A DNA stretch of 64,000 nucleotides from Nephrocerus scutellatus (taxonomy: Eukaryota; Arthropoda; Insecta; Diptera; Pipunculidae). The notes below the pieces were generated by a model. The model worked only from the letters and a program-made list of their open reading frames with translations, did not search any database and was not told the DNA's origin. The stretch lies in contig OX352765.1 in assembly GCA_947095585.1 (NCBI GenBank), positions 22,536,254 to 22,600,253 of the forward strand, given 5' to 3'. Positions 36,262-51,300 of the stretch are shown one piece after another. A program made the translations under genes and the position numbers. Each line of letters starts with the position of its first letter. Position 1 is the first letter of the stretch.

Positions 36262-36373
36262 CTAAATGGTGATTTTCGGAATGATTTTAAAAATTTTGAA
36301 AAAAATCCTTATAATGCTGATAATTAGTGTGAATCCCATTGTTGTCTTAAGTAGGTTATGAATGCAGACGATT
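36262..36373 (-). CDS. FAR exon J: hydrophobic tail and stop
   Basis: A strong acceptor (cttcttttctctgactag) and matching phase join this 36-residue hydrophobic tail (GFTLIISIIRIFFKIF) to exon I. It ends in TAG. FARs commonly end in such a membrane tail, which supports the join. The alternative is an unspliced stop at 36488. Confidence 0.75.
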
Positions 36374-39300
36374 CTAGTCAGAGAAAAGAAGAGCCACCAG
36401 CCAACCAAGCGAATAAAAGATAAATCATCGAAAGTAATTAAAAAGTAGTTATAGATTGTAAGAGTAACGGGTATAGATAGTTCCATCTTACCTTTGATAA
36501 TTTCGTTTTCTTTTATTCATTAATTTATCATCGTTATCTCTAAAGAAATATTTGCGTATCCCACTCAGATACGTACGAAAGTATTCCGTCCAATCGATTG
36601 TTGTCATGTTGAATTGCAACGTTTGTCGCTCATCGCCCACAAGCAAAGTGTCCAATTTTTCAATGTTGCCATTTGAGAATTTCCATTGCTTCAGGCCGAA
36701 CCAGGACATCATGTCGATAACTGTGGATATCTTACGGTATGCTTTTGTGTAGCTTTTTGTGAATGCGAATAATAATAATAGCATTCAATTAGGGGGAAAA
36801 GGGCGAAAAGAAGGAAAATATTATTTCCATTAGGAGTGACACAATTCTGCAAACAATACGATGCCCCGACGCATATTGCTTTTCATAATAATCTCCCGAT
36901 TATGATTTTACAAAATGAATGCGAATGATTATGATTTTACAATAAATGCAACGCTGTATAATATGCAAATATATAGGCACAAGGCAATGACACACTTACA
37001 TTCGTTTTTGTCGAGTAGCCAAGGCAATTAAATCTAAAATATAGCCTGGGATATTGTGCAGGAAAAATGCAACAAAACGATATAGAGGCTTCGATGGAAT
37101 TATAACGTACGTGAAACACCTGTGATGGGGAAAATTGTGTGCGAGTGCAGGTGGGTTAGATCCGGTTAAATGGAGTTGCCACCATCGTACAGATATCATT
37201 TCGAAGCGAGCCATAGACCGACCACACGTCCGTTAATCCAAATGGTAGGATGATAGTTACAAGAAGTACCATGCCAAATGTTGCAATCAGCGCCAGCAAA
37301 CAGGACATCGTAGCGCATATATTTGTTGTTTGTTCCAATCGATGAAATATCGTCCATTTGTGTTAGTCGTGGAGCACAATATTACAGCGACACAGATGGA
37401 TTGGATTAAAAGAGGGAAGGGGAAAAGAGAGTATTAAAAAAATACAAATAAATAGAAAAGGTCTTAGTACTAAGCGCATACAATTGTTATGAGTTTTTAT
37501 AGAAATACAGGGTGAATACACAAAAACCCAGTTCTTTTTTTTGTAATACAACTTTATCTGGAATTGGAAGTGAACGACTGATTCAATGGAAACCTGCCAA
37601 AGATACGTTTAATTGTTTGCAAGTCTTCTTCGTCAGTATTACGGATAGTTTTATGTGTCCATAATTCCCATGTATTGGAAATTGAAATGAAAAACAAAAC
37701 CTTTACAGATTCGTGTGAATCCACTGTAAAGCTTTTGTGCGCTGTACGGCCACAGTGCGACACAACGAGAGTGCGTTATTGGCGATATACTCGTACATTT
37801 GCCGCCGACTTCCGCTTCGTTTACCAATTGCATATCGGAAAACCTTGTTGTTCGGACGGACAATCGATACGTATAGTGACGGTTGGTGGTTCGCGTCAAC
37901 CGGTACACAAATCCCACAAGAATTCTTAACAGAGCGTTCTTCGTTCTTCCGTCCGTACGTCCATCCGTTTGTACCTAGTCGTCGTTGCATTAATGCATGA
38001 AACTCATTCGACACAACGGTACAGTGAAAATTGGCAAAAATGCTCGAGTACATTGTCGCAGTTGTTTGCTCGTGCGATCCCAGCGCGCGAATTGTAAGCG
38101 GCATATGGCAATGCGGCAGACTCTTACCAACCCACTCAAAATGATAGCTCATAGAAAGAGCGAGCGCAGCAGAGAGTGTCACGAATAAATTTATAGCTCC
38201 AGCTGGACTTACCATAAAGCCTTGTCAAATGGTTCATGGAATCCCTTGCGGGATAAATGCATATACTGACCCCAGGTTAAGTTGTTACCGTCGAAGATGT
38301 AATTGTAGACAGGTATCTCCTCGGTCGGTTCGCATTTTCGCAATTCAAATCTATTGGTTTAGGTGGGTGGGTGGATGGTTGTTTGGTCAGATGAATGTGC
38401 ATGTATATATAAGCATTGTCCACATATACGGGCGGCCACAAGCAGCACAAACCGAGAAAGACACAAACAAAAGAAAAAAGTGTTAGTTAGTCAGGTGTTC
38501 TCTATTTGTACATATATGTATCTATATAGTTTATAATATGCTCCTTCCAAGGACGATCGAGCTCGAGTTAACTTTCAGAAAGTTTCACTTGCTCTTCTAA
38601 TGAAAATGTACGAGCTCTGTTCTAGATTTCGATTCGAATCGTGGTGGGAGCACAAACGAGTAGACGATGTAGAGTTGGTGTGTCGTTGTGCCTGGTGCTT
38701 ACCTCCTTGCAACATCCCATGCGCTTGCTATCATGGCATTGACACAATAATCTGCTGGGACCAAGTTTGCTTTGCTATCTGCTCTTCCATGAATGCAATG
38801 GATAATTCCTTGTGCCGACCAAGTGCACATACCTGATGGTCCATACAAATTATCAGTCCATCCGGGAAATGGATCCTTGTAAGTTGACATAACTGAAATA
38901 AATGAGAATTAATGTGCAAATGTCGCGCTTGTTGTTAGTTGTTAGGTAGGTTGGTTGGTTGTTTGGTTAGACCATGAACTGCTCCTAAGGCGAGCCAACA
39001 GTGGGTTTAAAGATAAACAAGCAAACGGTTGATGGCAAGTGTAGACTTGCATAACTAATTGTCATCGGGGCAATTTGGACTTTTAGTGGATTCATTGGAG
39101 CGGAACAAAGCTCCCGAAATTTACTTTTAGTAATAAAAAGGGAGAAATGAAGGAGGACAGATTTTAACTTTTGTATCGTAAAGAAAGTTTATCAAAACTA
39201 TGAGAAAATTTACATAAAAAAAAACTCCACATCTGATATAATCTTCATTTGGGCTTTACTTTTGCTGGACCGAATCTCCCATAGGAATGGATGAATGAAC

Positions 39301-42300
39301 TATTATATGGAAAATATGAGAGCGTGCTTTAATTATTCCCATGCTTAGTTATGAGTTCTGATTAGTTTTGTTGTATACTGGAAAACATCGCTTTCATAAC
39401 GATTACACCTCAGTGAACGAGAAGTTTAGAAAGTGATTTTTAAATGGCCTTTAGCTATTGGACTCATCATTTGAAATTTTCAGGGGTTAGTAACAAATTA
39501 ACTTGTAGTGGAATTGTGCACAATATTAGTTCATCTTGGTATTTCGTTTTTGGTAATTATTTTTGTTTTTTTTTTTTTAAGTGAACTCAACTAAATTTTC
39601 CATGATTTGTCAATATTTTTTAAGCCATATAGAGTTATAAACAATCTTCTACATTCTACATTTGAGTCCGATTTACAGGATTTTTAAAACTAATTTTGTT
39701 TTGTTTTTGAAAAAACAAAAGAACTCTGTTTTCTGCCTTAATGAACCCCGCGTATTCATTCGAATTTTTGGAGAGAACACTGGGTTTGGCGTAAATTTAA
39801 ACTAGTTTTGTCGGATTAAATGAAAGCATTCAGCACTCTCAGTTAAATAGCGACAATTTTTCTCTTAGTCATATACTTCTCAGATTCATATTTCGGATTT
39901 ATGTACTTAATGATGCTGCTTTTTAACTTCTACCTCATTTCAGCTAATGTTTCAATTTCGAAATTAATTCCATATGACTTAAAGTTAAGGTGCAATAGCG
40001 AAACATATACTCCTGTCTTATTTATAGAAGCCCCTACTTAGAGAGAAACTAAACTCAAATAACGAGCTTGAAGCACTGTCCGATTCAATTATTTGCAGGC
40101 AATTTCAATGAACACATTCGCGATTCTGTCCAGACAACACCTAAAGGAAGGTGTGTTGAGATATTCGCTGAGGTAAATAACCTTACTCAGCTTGTAAATG
40201 AGCCTACAAGAATACCTGGCATTGCAAATCATTCCGCCAACACCATTGAAATAAGTACACTCTAGGCTGATCAGACCATTTATAGTATCAGGTAATTTTT
40301 CATTACAAAACCACACAGTTACAGAAAAAATTCCCAAAGTATGGCAATACGAGAAAGCCAACAGGGATGGCCTATCAACTTATTTGGCAGTATGAACTGT
40401 TCGCTATTGTTCCACGACAGCAACGTGTATGCCACTTGAGATGAGACTTCCTTTGCTCCTTTTAGGAATAATCCTGTCATACAAAAGGAAGACGGATTGT
40501 ATCATTTCGAGCTTTTAAGGGGCCTCTATAATTAGGAAGGTTCTCTTTTGGTTTTACAAAGCAAATCCTACTAGAGAAAACCGAATTTATTTAAAACGAG
40601 CCAGAAATTTTTGCAATGCCCTCCTTCAGATAGTCAAATTCGCCTATGACCAAAAATTGGGGGAAAGAATAATATAATGTCTCAAGTGTAGTCAAACTTT
40701 TCTATTGGCGATTCGTGAAAAGAATAGAAAATGCAGCCTCGTCGCTGATTACCCATTTATAATAACATTTCAGCTGACAGCTCTAAGGACAAAGCCCATC
40801 TCTTTGCAGCTAGCTCCATGCTTCCAGATTGTGTATTGCTTCCGCCTGTAACTTCGAGTATTGTACACTCTATACTCTAAGAGACAGATTTAAAGACTTT
40901 TAAACGATCTCAATACTTAAAAATCCCCTGTGCCATATGGTTTTTCTATATTAGTTCTGAAGATTAATTCTTCCAAGCTAACATAATATTGGTAAGCTTT
41001 TCAATCTGTCCTATTTATCTGAAGTCTTTCTGAGTATTTGGAAAGCAACCTTCATCCAGCCTATACCCAAAAAAGCCGAGCCCTCGTCTCCCGACCAATA
41101 GAAATTACATCTATTCTTTCAAAGGTCAAGGAAACGCTGATCAATTATCAGCTAATAAAATATCTCGAAACTAACGAAGTCCTTAGTGACCGGCAGTATG
41201 GATATCGTGGGAAACATTCTACTGGTTATTTGATGGCATATCTCACCAAACAGTGGAACTAGTCTTTTCATCATTTTGCGTCGTTGCACTGGATATTTTC
41301 AAGGCATTTGAAAGAGCTCGGCATCAAGCTCTTTTAAACAAAACGCATACTTATGGAGTCGATGAAAAACGGCTTCATTGGATTAGAACTTATCCTCTGG
41401 ACCGCTCAATCCAATTTGTATTGAACGGATTCAATTCTTAAATTCACCTATAAATGCTAACGTGTCCCAGCGCTTTGTTTTATCGCCAACACTCTTTATA
41501 ATTTTTTTTTAATGATCTCTTGTCTGTTACTTCAAATTAAACTCACTCTTTCGCCTCACATGTGAAACTCAAACAATAACAATGTTAAGCTCGCAATTCT
41601 GTCTCCTCTCGAACAAGCGAATCGTAAACCCTCAGGCATTATCCATGAATGGCACTTGCATCGATGAAGCCTGAAAATTTGAAATTCTCGGTACCTATGT
41701 GCGTTAACAGAAAGTTTAGTTGGGACAACCACATATTCCCCACGCCAAAAATTCTGCCAAAAGTTTACGTTTTCTGACACTGATATGGCTACAATCTACA
41801 TATCGTTCATCCGCCAAAAAATTGAGTACAATTGTCATATCGGTCAGGTGCATCTAAATCTACCTTGCATCTGCTAGACAGAATTCAGAATCGAGCGAAA
41901 AAACTTATCGGTGAAGATTACGAAGTCAATAGATTCGCCCAAACACCGCAGGAATGTTTCTTACTTGTCACTGTTTACCGCTATTACCACCGGCGGTCTT
42001 AAAGAGAAATATGTTTGTGGAATGATTTGCGAAGCTCTATTTTTGCTCATCACTATGCACAATCATAAGTCACTCTTAAGCAAGTTCACAGATATCTGCT
42101 CTTTTCCTCTTCGTAGATCTTAACGCATACATTGTTCTAAGATCTGCATTACTCGTTCGCTAGTTTTTGCACCAATGAAGAGCGTCAATTTCTTTGGTAA
42201 TGTCGCAGTTTTGTGAATCTCACTTGAAAAGCAAAAGATCGCCAAACATAAACATATTCAGTTCCTCGTTCCTCGATATTCTTTATTTGTTTCAAGCGTT

Positions 42301-45300
42301 GCACAATATCTCGTACGACACCATGCTAATCTTATCTACAATTGCAAATTACACATCATTCCACTGCATTCTCATCCACCAAAGATACCTTCAGTGGGAA
42401 GTGACATATTTCGAACTTTACCATCTTTTTGAACTGGAAGCTTCAGAATCATACCAAGCCATGAATTATTCGAGCAGCTACACCGAGCACCACATAAGGA
42501 TGACTCGTCATTTCCATATCACATTCTGATCTGCTCTCTTAGCAATTTCAACGTCAATGTTTTTCGAGTGCCTGTCTTGCCTATGACAAATGGCTTGAGT
42601 TTATCAGTTCGTCATGAATCTGACGTGTTACAAATTTAAAGAGATCACGCTATACAATGTACAATATTTGCTTTAAAGAATTGATTCATATTGATTTCTT
42701 CAACAATCTCTTAATAATTATCGTGTGGCTCATGATTTTCCTCCAGCTGGATAAATGCATGTACCACCGTAGGCGTTTCTATGTCGAGTTAATGTTAGGT
42801 AAAAAAGACCTCAAAGAAGTTGAAACAATCAAGGATCATCTCAAAATAAATAAAAGGATTTATAAAGCACCTGTTGAGAAAAAACTCCTTAAGTTATAAA
42901 TGAAATTTTTTTTGGTTTATCACCACCTTCTGAAAAAAAAACTTGCAAATTCCATCTAAGAAGGAAAACGCAAATTCTGACCTGATAGGACCCTTATCAT
43001 GATCACATATGTAACTCACCAATTGGGGGTCTAAATATTCCAGCCGGCAAAAAGAATGCTCGATGGTTAACCAAGTTCTCAGCACATTTCTTTGTCATTG
43101 TATATGTGTTGGGCATATCACCGATCAAGCAATGGCGAAATTTCTCCAAAGTATCATCATCCATGATGCGAAAAAGCTGAAATTATTTATAAATACAATT
43201 ACATCATGCAGCCTCAGCAATAATTCAATTCAATAAAAACGTGTAAAGAAAGAAGCAACAACAAAACCAATTGCCACAATTGTATCAACAGAAAATATCT
43301 GAAAAAATTGCAAATCGAAATTTCAATTGACTTTAATGCGTGCATCACTTATGCAGTTGACTTCAAAAGCGCACTCACCTGTATAATTTTTTCATATCCA
43401 ATTTCATTTTCGTAGACTTGCTCCTTGATGATTTTTCGATTGCAGTTGCAATACAAAGTGGATATGTGAACGAATGACTTTTGGATGAAATAAATTGAGA
43501 ATTTTTATCAATATACCAAGTCAATAAAAAGAGATTTAGTTTGTTTTTCCCATTTATGTACAAGACAAATACGTATGTATCGGTTTGAACTGCTTAGCAC
43601 ACAAAAAACAAATAATTGGAACAAAAATTTACTTAAAATTGTTTAACACAAAAAGCGAACATGATCGAATTTGGGAGTTTTTTTATTCATTACATAATAT
43701 TTGCTATCTATCTTATTAATTCATTCTATTCGATTAATTTTGCAAATTTTTTGATTGCAAATTTAATAACATTTTTCTTGACGACTGGGAAAATCTTTTC
43801 TTTTATATATCAGAGTTGTGGTATACTGGTGCCACTATAGAGAGGGTTTTAAGAATTCGTCTCGTGGTTGTTTATAAAACATGATTTCTTGGATTTGTCA
43901 GCTCATTCTTCCGTAGAAAATGTATACATTCTTTTGAAATCGATATAATTCTATTTCATTGAACTAGAAACTATATTTCTAGCCGTTCCATAATTCAATT
44001 GGTTTTTGACGACTTGAAGTCTACAGACTCACAACATAATAAGTGTTCCTCAGGGCTGTGTTTTGATTTCGATACTTTTTTTTGTTTTTAGCAATTTTCT
44101 CATCGATTTCTACTTATTATCCAAAACATTTGTGGCTGCTAATAGTACTCTAATTCGATTCTAACTTTGGCAGCATAACTAAATGGGTATAAAAAGTGGA
44201 ATTTAACACTCAATGCTGGTTTCTGTCGCCAAAGAGAAGCACAAACCGGTTGTATTGTGCAAATCAAAACCGAAATTCTTGCAATTCTTAGTATGCGCGT
44301 TAACGACTAGCTTTGCCGGAATGACAATTTATTCGAGAACGAAGCTCTCTAGCATCTAATAGGCTGAATGCAGGACTACTCGATAAAACTTATTGGCTAC
44401 GAAAACATTTCCTAGTCAATTGTCTGATGAAAATTTTTGGAATTTTTATTGCTAGTCTACTGTGCTATGCGACTTCCACCAGCAATTGAAAACAGCTGAA
44501 AAATTCCGCCTCTACGCCAATTAATTCACAATACTAGTTCCACTTTAGTTCAGTTCAGTTACCATCAAGTCGGATAATATAACAAGTAAATGTAAAAAAA
44601 CTTCGTTTTTCGGATACAAACTTTTATATACACATCGAAATATGCCACATATTTCAAAGAATTTTCTTTTTTCCACGCTTCACACGTGCCACACGCCACA
44701 CGCGACATGCCTTAAAAAGCGGGATATAAAAATGGGCCCCTGACATTGAGCCGCTCACAAAATTTCAGCACTCTAAATCGTGCGGAATGTTTAAAAATGA
44801 CTTCAAAAAACGAGAAAATGGCACGATTTCAAAGCATTACACGTACCACACGCGAAAAGTGCCACGCGAAACGTGCCACGCGTCACACGTGCAATAAAAA
44901 AATGGTATTTTGTACTTAAATATTCACAAAATTTCTAGGTCGTGTGGAAGATGTTTAAAAAGGTCCTCAAATAATTCGAAAAAAAATTCAACCCATCACA
45001 CACGCGGGACACGCGTCATATCGGAATATAAAAAATGGTATTTTTGACTAAGGCACTCACAAAATTTCAGCTCTCTTGGTCGCGTGGAAGTTGGTTAAAA
45101 AAGACCTCAAAGAAGTCGAAAAAAAATGCAACCCATAACAAGCACCACACGCGTTAAGCTCTGAATATAAAAAATGATAGACACTCACAGAATTTTAGCT
45201 CTCTTGGTCGTGTAGAAGTTGGTTCAAAATTACATCAAAAAGTCGAAAACAAAAATCAACACATCACACGCGACACGCGTCATACTCGGAACATAAAAAA

Positions 45301-48300
45301 TTCTATTTATCCTTAGACACTCACAAAATTTCAGCTCTGTAGGTCGTGTGGAAGGGGGTTAAAAAGGACCTCAAATTGGTCGAAAATACAGACAAAAAGA
45401 GTCAAGTCAAGTTAAATAAAATTTTTGAAAAGGAAGAATATTTTGCCAAACTCTGTGTTTCCACGCTACAAAAGTACTCAGACCTTTGAAATATGTACGA
45501 GTATATGCTGTTCTAGCCCACTTGCTCTAAATATGATATTGTACGGCCTGCCACGGAATTTCATCTTTTTCTACGACCGAGCAATTGGAGGACATGCAAG
45601 TACGTTCTTGTATTTTGACAGAAGGACGACAAAATTATAGTTAAAATTCATTTGCTGGATTATGCTATTGTTGAACGGGTACTTTAATTAATAGTGGCTA
45701 TAAGTTAAGGTTTTGGTTGAAACTATTAACCCATTTAGGCCCGAGTTATTTTTTTTTCTCCGATTTAAGTGATTTTTTGATATTTGGATGATATTAAGCA
45801 CTGAATACAACATATGAAGTCAAAATGGTTTTACCGTTATTAAAGCTGTAGTTTTGGGGTGTTGCGTAAACGCAACGCTGGGAACAAGTACATACAAAAA
45901 TATTTAAGTTGATTTAAGAACTTTTAATTTATTTATGAATTTTGAAAAAAAAAGTAATATAAAAACAACATTTTAAACTATTTAAGGTTTAAATGATAAG
46001 CTGCAAAGCATTTATCATAAAGAGCAACATTACATGTTGCGCATCGCTTAACCGTTTGGCTTCCGCAAGCCCGACATCTTAACCTTCGGTCCGAACTTTC
46101 CATCAAATTACCAGCAGGAAGATAGGTTTTTCGTTTCGAAGGCCGTCCTCCCTTAGTTGCCGCACAACCATGCTTTGTAAGCAGAGCTTCCGCTATTTGG
46201 CGTCGAAATTTCAACAAATCCAACTTACTTCCAAAGTTTCTAGATAAAATCCATGCATTCACAACGGAAACATCTATCATCCACATTATTATCGGGTTAT
46301 ACCACTTTTTTCCACGAGTTGAAATCCTGTTGTTTGACACATTATTGTCAAGTTGGTCAACGCCGCCCATATATTTATTGTGTTGCTTGTTTACATTTGG
46401 TTGCGGAACTGAACACCTTGATTTTGTTTAGCTATTGAATCTTACAGCCGCTCCAATTGGAAAAACTCCATGTACATTTGACAGCATTGAAACAACTTGA
46501 TTGTCTCTCCAACGCGTTAGAATCAATTTATTACTTTTGTCTACAAAAGATTCGAAGTTTCCTCTTTCTACTCTAGAGAAAGTTTTTTTATATGACATCG
46601 TAATATTTTTTAGTCGGTTCTCTCTCAGAGTTCCAGTACCACCGCACCCAAGTTTTGTAAGCTTGTTCGTAAGATCAGGACTGGTAAAAAAATTATCGTA
46701 GAAAAATGAGAAATGGAGATCATTGTAGTAACGTTTAATAGTTTCTACAAAACTCAGTACCACGAACTCGTCCAAAAAAACAGAAGGATCCCTCGTTAAG
46801 TTTCGCCCCTGATATAGGTCGAATTGAACACAATATCCAAGTCGTGTTGCCGCCACCCATGCTTTGTATCCAAAACGTACAGGTTTCAAGCGCATAAACT
46901 GCTTGCAGGGATTCCTTCCAAAGTATGGAATCATAGCCTCATCAACTGACACCTGCATTTCAATAGGCGCAAATTTTAAAAACATTTTATTCAAATGATC
47001 TGCTAGTGGTCTTATTTTAGACATTTTGTCATTGGTATCAAGATTATTGTTATCACAAACATGAATGTTTGCGAATATTTCAATGAATCTATTCCTACGC
47101 ATTGATTTCGAAACCATTGTGTGTGTCAGTCCGATCTTCCCAAAACATCTTTCTTATTGGCAAGTAGTATCCGGAAATAATTACTACTCAAATAAAACAT
47201 ATTTCATTTTCCGTTATGTCTATCACTTTATTTTTTCCCGCTGCATATAAATTTGTAAAAATCATTATTGTACGCACAATATCCTGATTTAGGAAAAGTT
47301 CAAAAAACTCTAATGGATGACTTGCTGAACTCATTGACAGTGGAGGTAATAATGGCCCTTCCCAAGCTTTAAATTTATAAAACAATGAATCAAGAGCTAA
47401 ATCTTCTTCACTTCCATTTTGCCAAATTTGCTTTATTTTTGCAATTTTCTTCCAACTGTCGTCAACTTTGCTGTCTTTCATATCGTTAAAATTTACCTCT
47501 GCTTCTGTTAGTAACTGATTACCATTCAATCGATTGGGATCTGTGCAATCCTCTTCGCCTGAGTCTTCATCTGTTTCAGCGGCAACGTCGTTGGGAGGCA
47601 ATAAATATATGCACTCGGGAGCTTCATTTTCTTGCTCAAGTGAGTCAAGCTCATCTAAAATCGCAGCTAATGTCAATGGCTTTTTCCTAAAATAAAATAA
47701 CAGTATTATGATTTTTATACGTACATAGTCCCAGCGTTGCGTTTTCGCAACACCAGAACTTTCAAGCCCCACAAGAACAAATAAAAAATGATTTCATTAG
47801 CTTTGTTAGTTTACATACATCTTGGATATATAAGTAACAAAATCAGTTAGCATTCCTTTAGTTCTACTATACTTACCAAAAATTATTTTCCATAATCCTC
47901 TAGATGTTTGAACAACATTTTTTTTATAAAAAACAAAACTTCTTCTTACACAAACGAGCGCGGCTAATGCATCGAGTACACTGTTTTTCTGCATAGTGAT
48001 TTATATACCAACAGAAAACAACAAACTATTTCGCAAGAAATAACGGTACAGCGAAAAAACGTAGAATTCTCGAAACACATTTAGTGTTGCGAAAACGCAA
48101 CACTGGTACTAAATGGGTTAAATACTTAAATGAAAATTAAATTATTTTATATAATATTTTAGAAAAAAGGGAAACGCTCTCGTCGTCACGCGGCATTGTG
48201 CATTGGGGTAAAAGAGTTGTTTTACGATTCAGGCAAATTGCGATCGTAGCAATTGCACTGAATTAATTGTTAATAAGTATATATACTCAATTAAAATGTT

Positions 48301-51300
48301 TTATAATGATAAAGCTCCAGGAATTAACCGTATCAATAACATCATAGTAAAGAAGCTAGAACTAGAACTAGGCTAGGAATATTATATTTAGACAATATAA
48401 CTCTTGCGTTTTTGTTGCTTAACTATTTTCCAAAAGCTTGGAAGGATGCCACCATTATTTAAATTTTTAAACCTTATAAAAACGCTACGGATCCAACGAG
48501 CTATCGTCCAATATCTCTTTTATTATTCTTCGGCGCATTCAAGACCACATTGACATAATCCCTTCTGCGCATTCTCCTGTGTATTCGTTCACGGTAAATT
48601 ACCGCTTCGCCAATAACGTCGAATCAAAAACCACGTCAAAAGGCTTTTCGATCAAGGCAAATCTATTGGAAAGCTTTTGTGAGACATCGAATCGAATTGT
48701 GAGACCATATCAAAATTAATTGATTACCAATTTCCACGATATTTAATCAAGATATGCAACTCTTTCCTGCGACGAAGATCGTTTGTTGTTTCAATTAAGG
48801 GTGGAACATCTTAGCAGTATCAAAAACCATTTGGAGCCCCCCAAGAATTTGAAGAGACTTTACGGACTATATTAGGTTTTGTTGGCTTAAAGCAACCGTG
48901 CGCGTATCAGCTGCAGTTAACCCGAGATAGTGAAAGGATTGCACTGTACCTAAGGGTGTAAATCTGGTCAGTTGTTGATTTCCCTGGGATGAAGATACAC
49001 TGTTATGGACCAATGATGATTTTAGCGTATAGGGTCTTGAAGGATAGAGGAGAAATTCTTATACGCGGTACTCAACAACGTTACACCCCGATTATTGCTG
49101 CATGTTTGATATCTCCTTTCTTATATATGGGGCGCAGGATGGCTCTTCGCCAGTCTTCTGGCATCGCTTCTTTATCCCATACTTGCACTGTTAATTCATG
49201 AATTTCTTGGTGTATTTCTGGACCTCCTCTTTAAATCAGTTTCGCTGTGATCCCATTCGATCCCGGAGCCTTATTATTTTTGATCCGATTTATTGATCTG
49301 CTAACTTCGTCTATGTTTGGTGGCGGCAGCATAGTGTGGCCTTTGTTCGTTTGTGTGGCCTCCAATTCCTCAGTTAGCTGGCAATTAAGCCCGCGTTCTA
49401 TGAGATTGATGCATTGCTCGGTATGCAACATGCCTACGTTCAGTCGCTAGATTACATTCGTCATCGTTCGTCATCAAACCGTTCCGATCTCTACGACTAC
49501 TGTCTAAGATGGGTTCAGCAGTACTAATGTCAGTATCCATTTCTCTTCTACGCCCGACATCTCAGCCCCAGGACTAACTATCCCTGCGTTTAGGGCGAAT
49601 CTTATCGCTAGACCGTAGTATCTGGTATATCGAACCTGATTCGCATATGCAATCCGCGCTCGGAAAATCATACCAATAAGATAGTTGTCCGAGTGGGCGT
49701 TAGCACCTCGGTACGTTCGCACCGTTATAAGGTTTGAGTTGTGGTGGAGGTCTATCAACACGTGGTCTATCTGGTTGCAAGAGGCTCCATCAGGAGATAC
49801 ACAGGCTTGTAGGCTTGTGTTGTAGTTGCAATAGATCATTGGCTAAGAATATATTGTTACTTTTTCATATATTTTTATTAAGAAATGTTCTACTACTATA
49901 AATATATATACTTTTTTTGAATTAACCAAAATCTATTTCTCTTTCACTTTGCTACGGTAAATAGGTACACACGATACCTTAGTTTTCCTTGTTTCTATAA
50001 TTTATACCCACCCATGTCAAACATTATAAGGTTTTAATGGAGTGCAACTCTCTTTTGATTGAAAAGAATGATGCAGCTACCAATTTTCCACAAATGTTAC
50101 CAAATTTTTGGTAGAAAACCAAAGTCCTTGATAATATGGCAGTTAAATAAAAATTGGAACAATTTTTCATATCGACACGTGAGGCCTGTGTTATATTTAA
50201 AATAATGTTTTATTGAGGAACATTACAAATGTGATGAAAAAGTTTTTAGTCATCATCGACTCTGAGTGCAATATTATTGTACTCGCATATGTGAGTCTGT
50301 GTTCGTGCGTGTGTGAGTGTTACACAAAGCATACCTTCAAATTTTTCATATCCATCACCAAGTCCAGAATTTTTTTCGTCCCCAAGACATTAATGTCGAT
50401 AGCATCGCTGAGTTTTTCATTAAATTTCACCGACGCAACAACATTGAAAACAATCTGTAAACATGAAAAGAGAAAAATGCACAAAATGTAATACTCTTTT
50501 GTGAGTGTGTGTGCTGCATATCTTTGTGCGAGTTAAAAATAACATGTTAACCAATTGCTTTTTTTTGGAAAAAAATATTTTACATAGCATCCATAGTTGG
50601 GTATGAATAAATGAACGAACGGGCGAACGGACGGATGAACCAGCACACTCATCCATACTGTCGCTGACATTTCACTTTAATATTCCAGAACCTACAGCAG
50701 AATACAATGCAGTTGCAACGTAAAAATGATAGCAGCAAAAGGACGAAGGAAAACCAACCAACAAAATAGGAAACCATAAAAAAATCGCCGTATACGTTCT
50801 TTGTTTGAGTGTGCATCGGTGGGGACGGTGGTGGAGATGCATATCGTGCATCCCATCCCACCGTCGCATATGAAAATAAAATAAAAATTCGTTTTTTATT
50901 TGAAGGCTGAATTGGACATCGGGCATGTAGCGTGTATTAAAACGTTTACATAGTAACAACTAACAACATAATGGTTCTGTAGGTGGGCGTTGGTGGATTT
51001 TGTTCGGAATCCTTTTATTATTCATTGTGTACAATCAAAATTGTACATCACGTATGAAGAGGATGTGGACACACATTGGCTACCGGAGAGATCGGTAAAA
51101 AACACAGCAAACGTTTTCGGTTTTAGAAAAATGTTTCCCAATCATCGTTGGGTGAACGAGTTTCTCATGTAACGGTGGATATATAAGCCAGTATATGTTC
51201 CACAAACGTCAGTGTTTATTTTTCTAAAGCGTAAGGTTGCAAAGTGCAGCAGTAATAAGTATCGTGCATTAAGTTCTTGACAGAAAAAATAAACAACTGA

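Larger units (their letters stand above)
45730..48117 (-). mobile_element. piggyBac-type element with TTAA ends
   Basis: Complete 2388-bp element. TTAA target sites lie at 45726-45729 and 48118-48121. The ends read cccatttaggcccgag (left) and cccatttagtaccagt (right, reverse-complemented), giving 9 identical bases. It contains a broken transposase on the minus strand, and three copies of a GTTGCG..CGCAAC hairpin motif at about 45859-45882, 47731-47755 and 48083-48104. It lies in the intron between FAR exons C and D, same strand as the gene. Confidence 0.9.

Noticed and set aside
44640..45420. CRISPR array from regularly spaced repeats
   Set aside because: Monomers are ~130 bp, diverged and without unique spacers, in a fly intron: a satellite.
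46501..46701. Plus-strand frame inside the piggyBac element
   Set aside because: Antisense shadow of the transposase.
47806..47994. Certain N-terminal exon of the piggyBac transposase
   Set aside because: Position and a possible donor fit, but the protein part does not resemble a known N-terminus, so only mentioned as possible.
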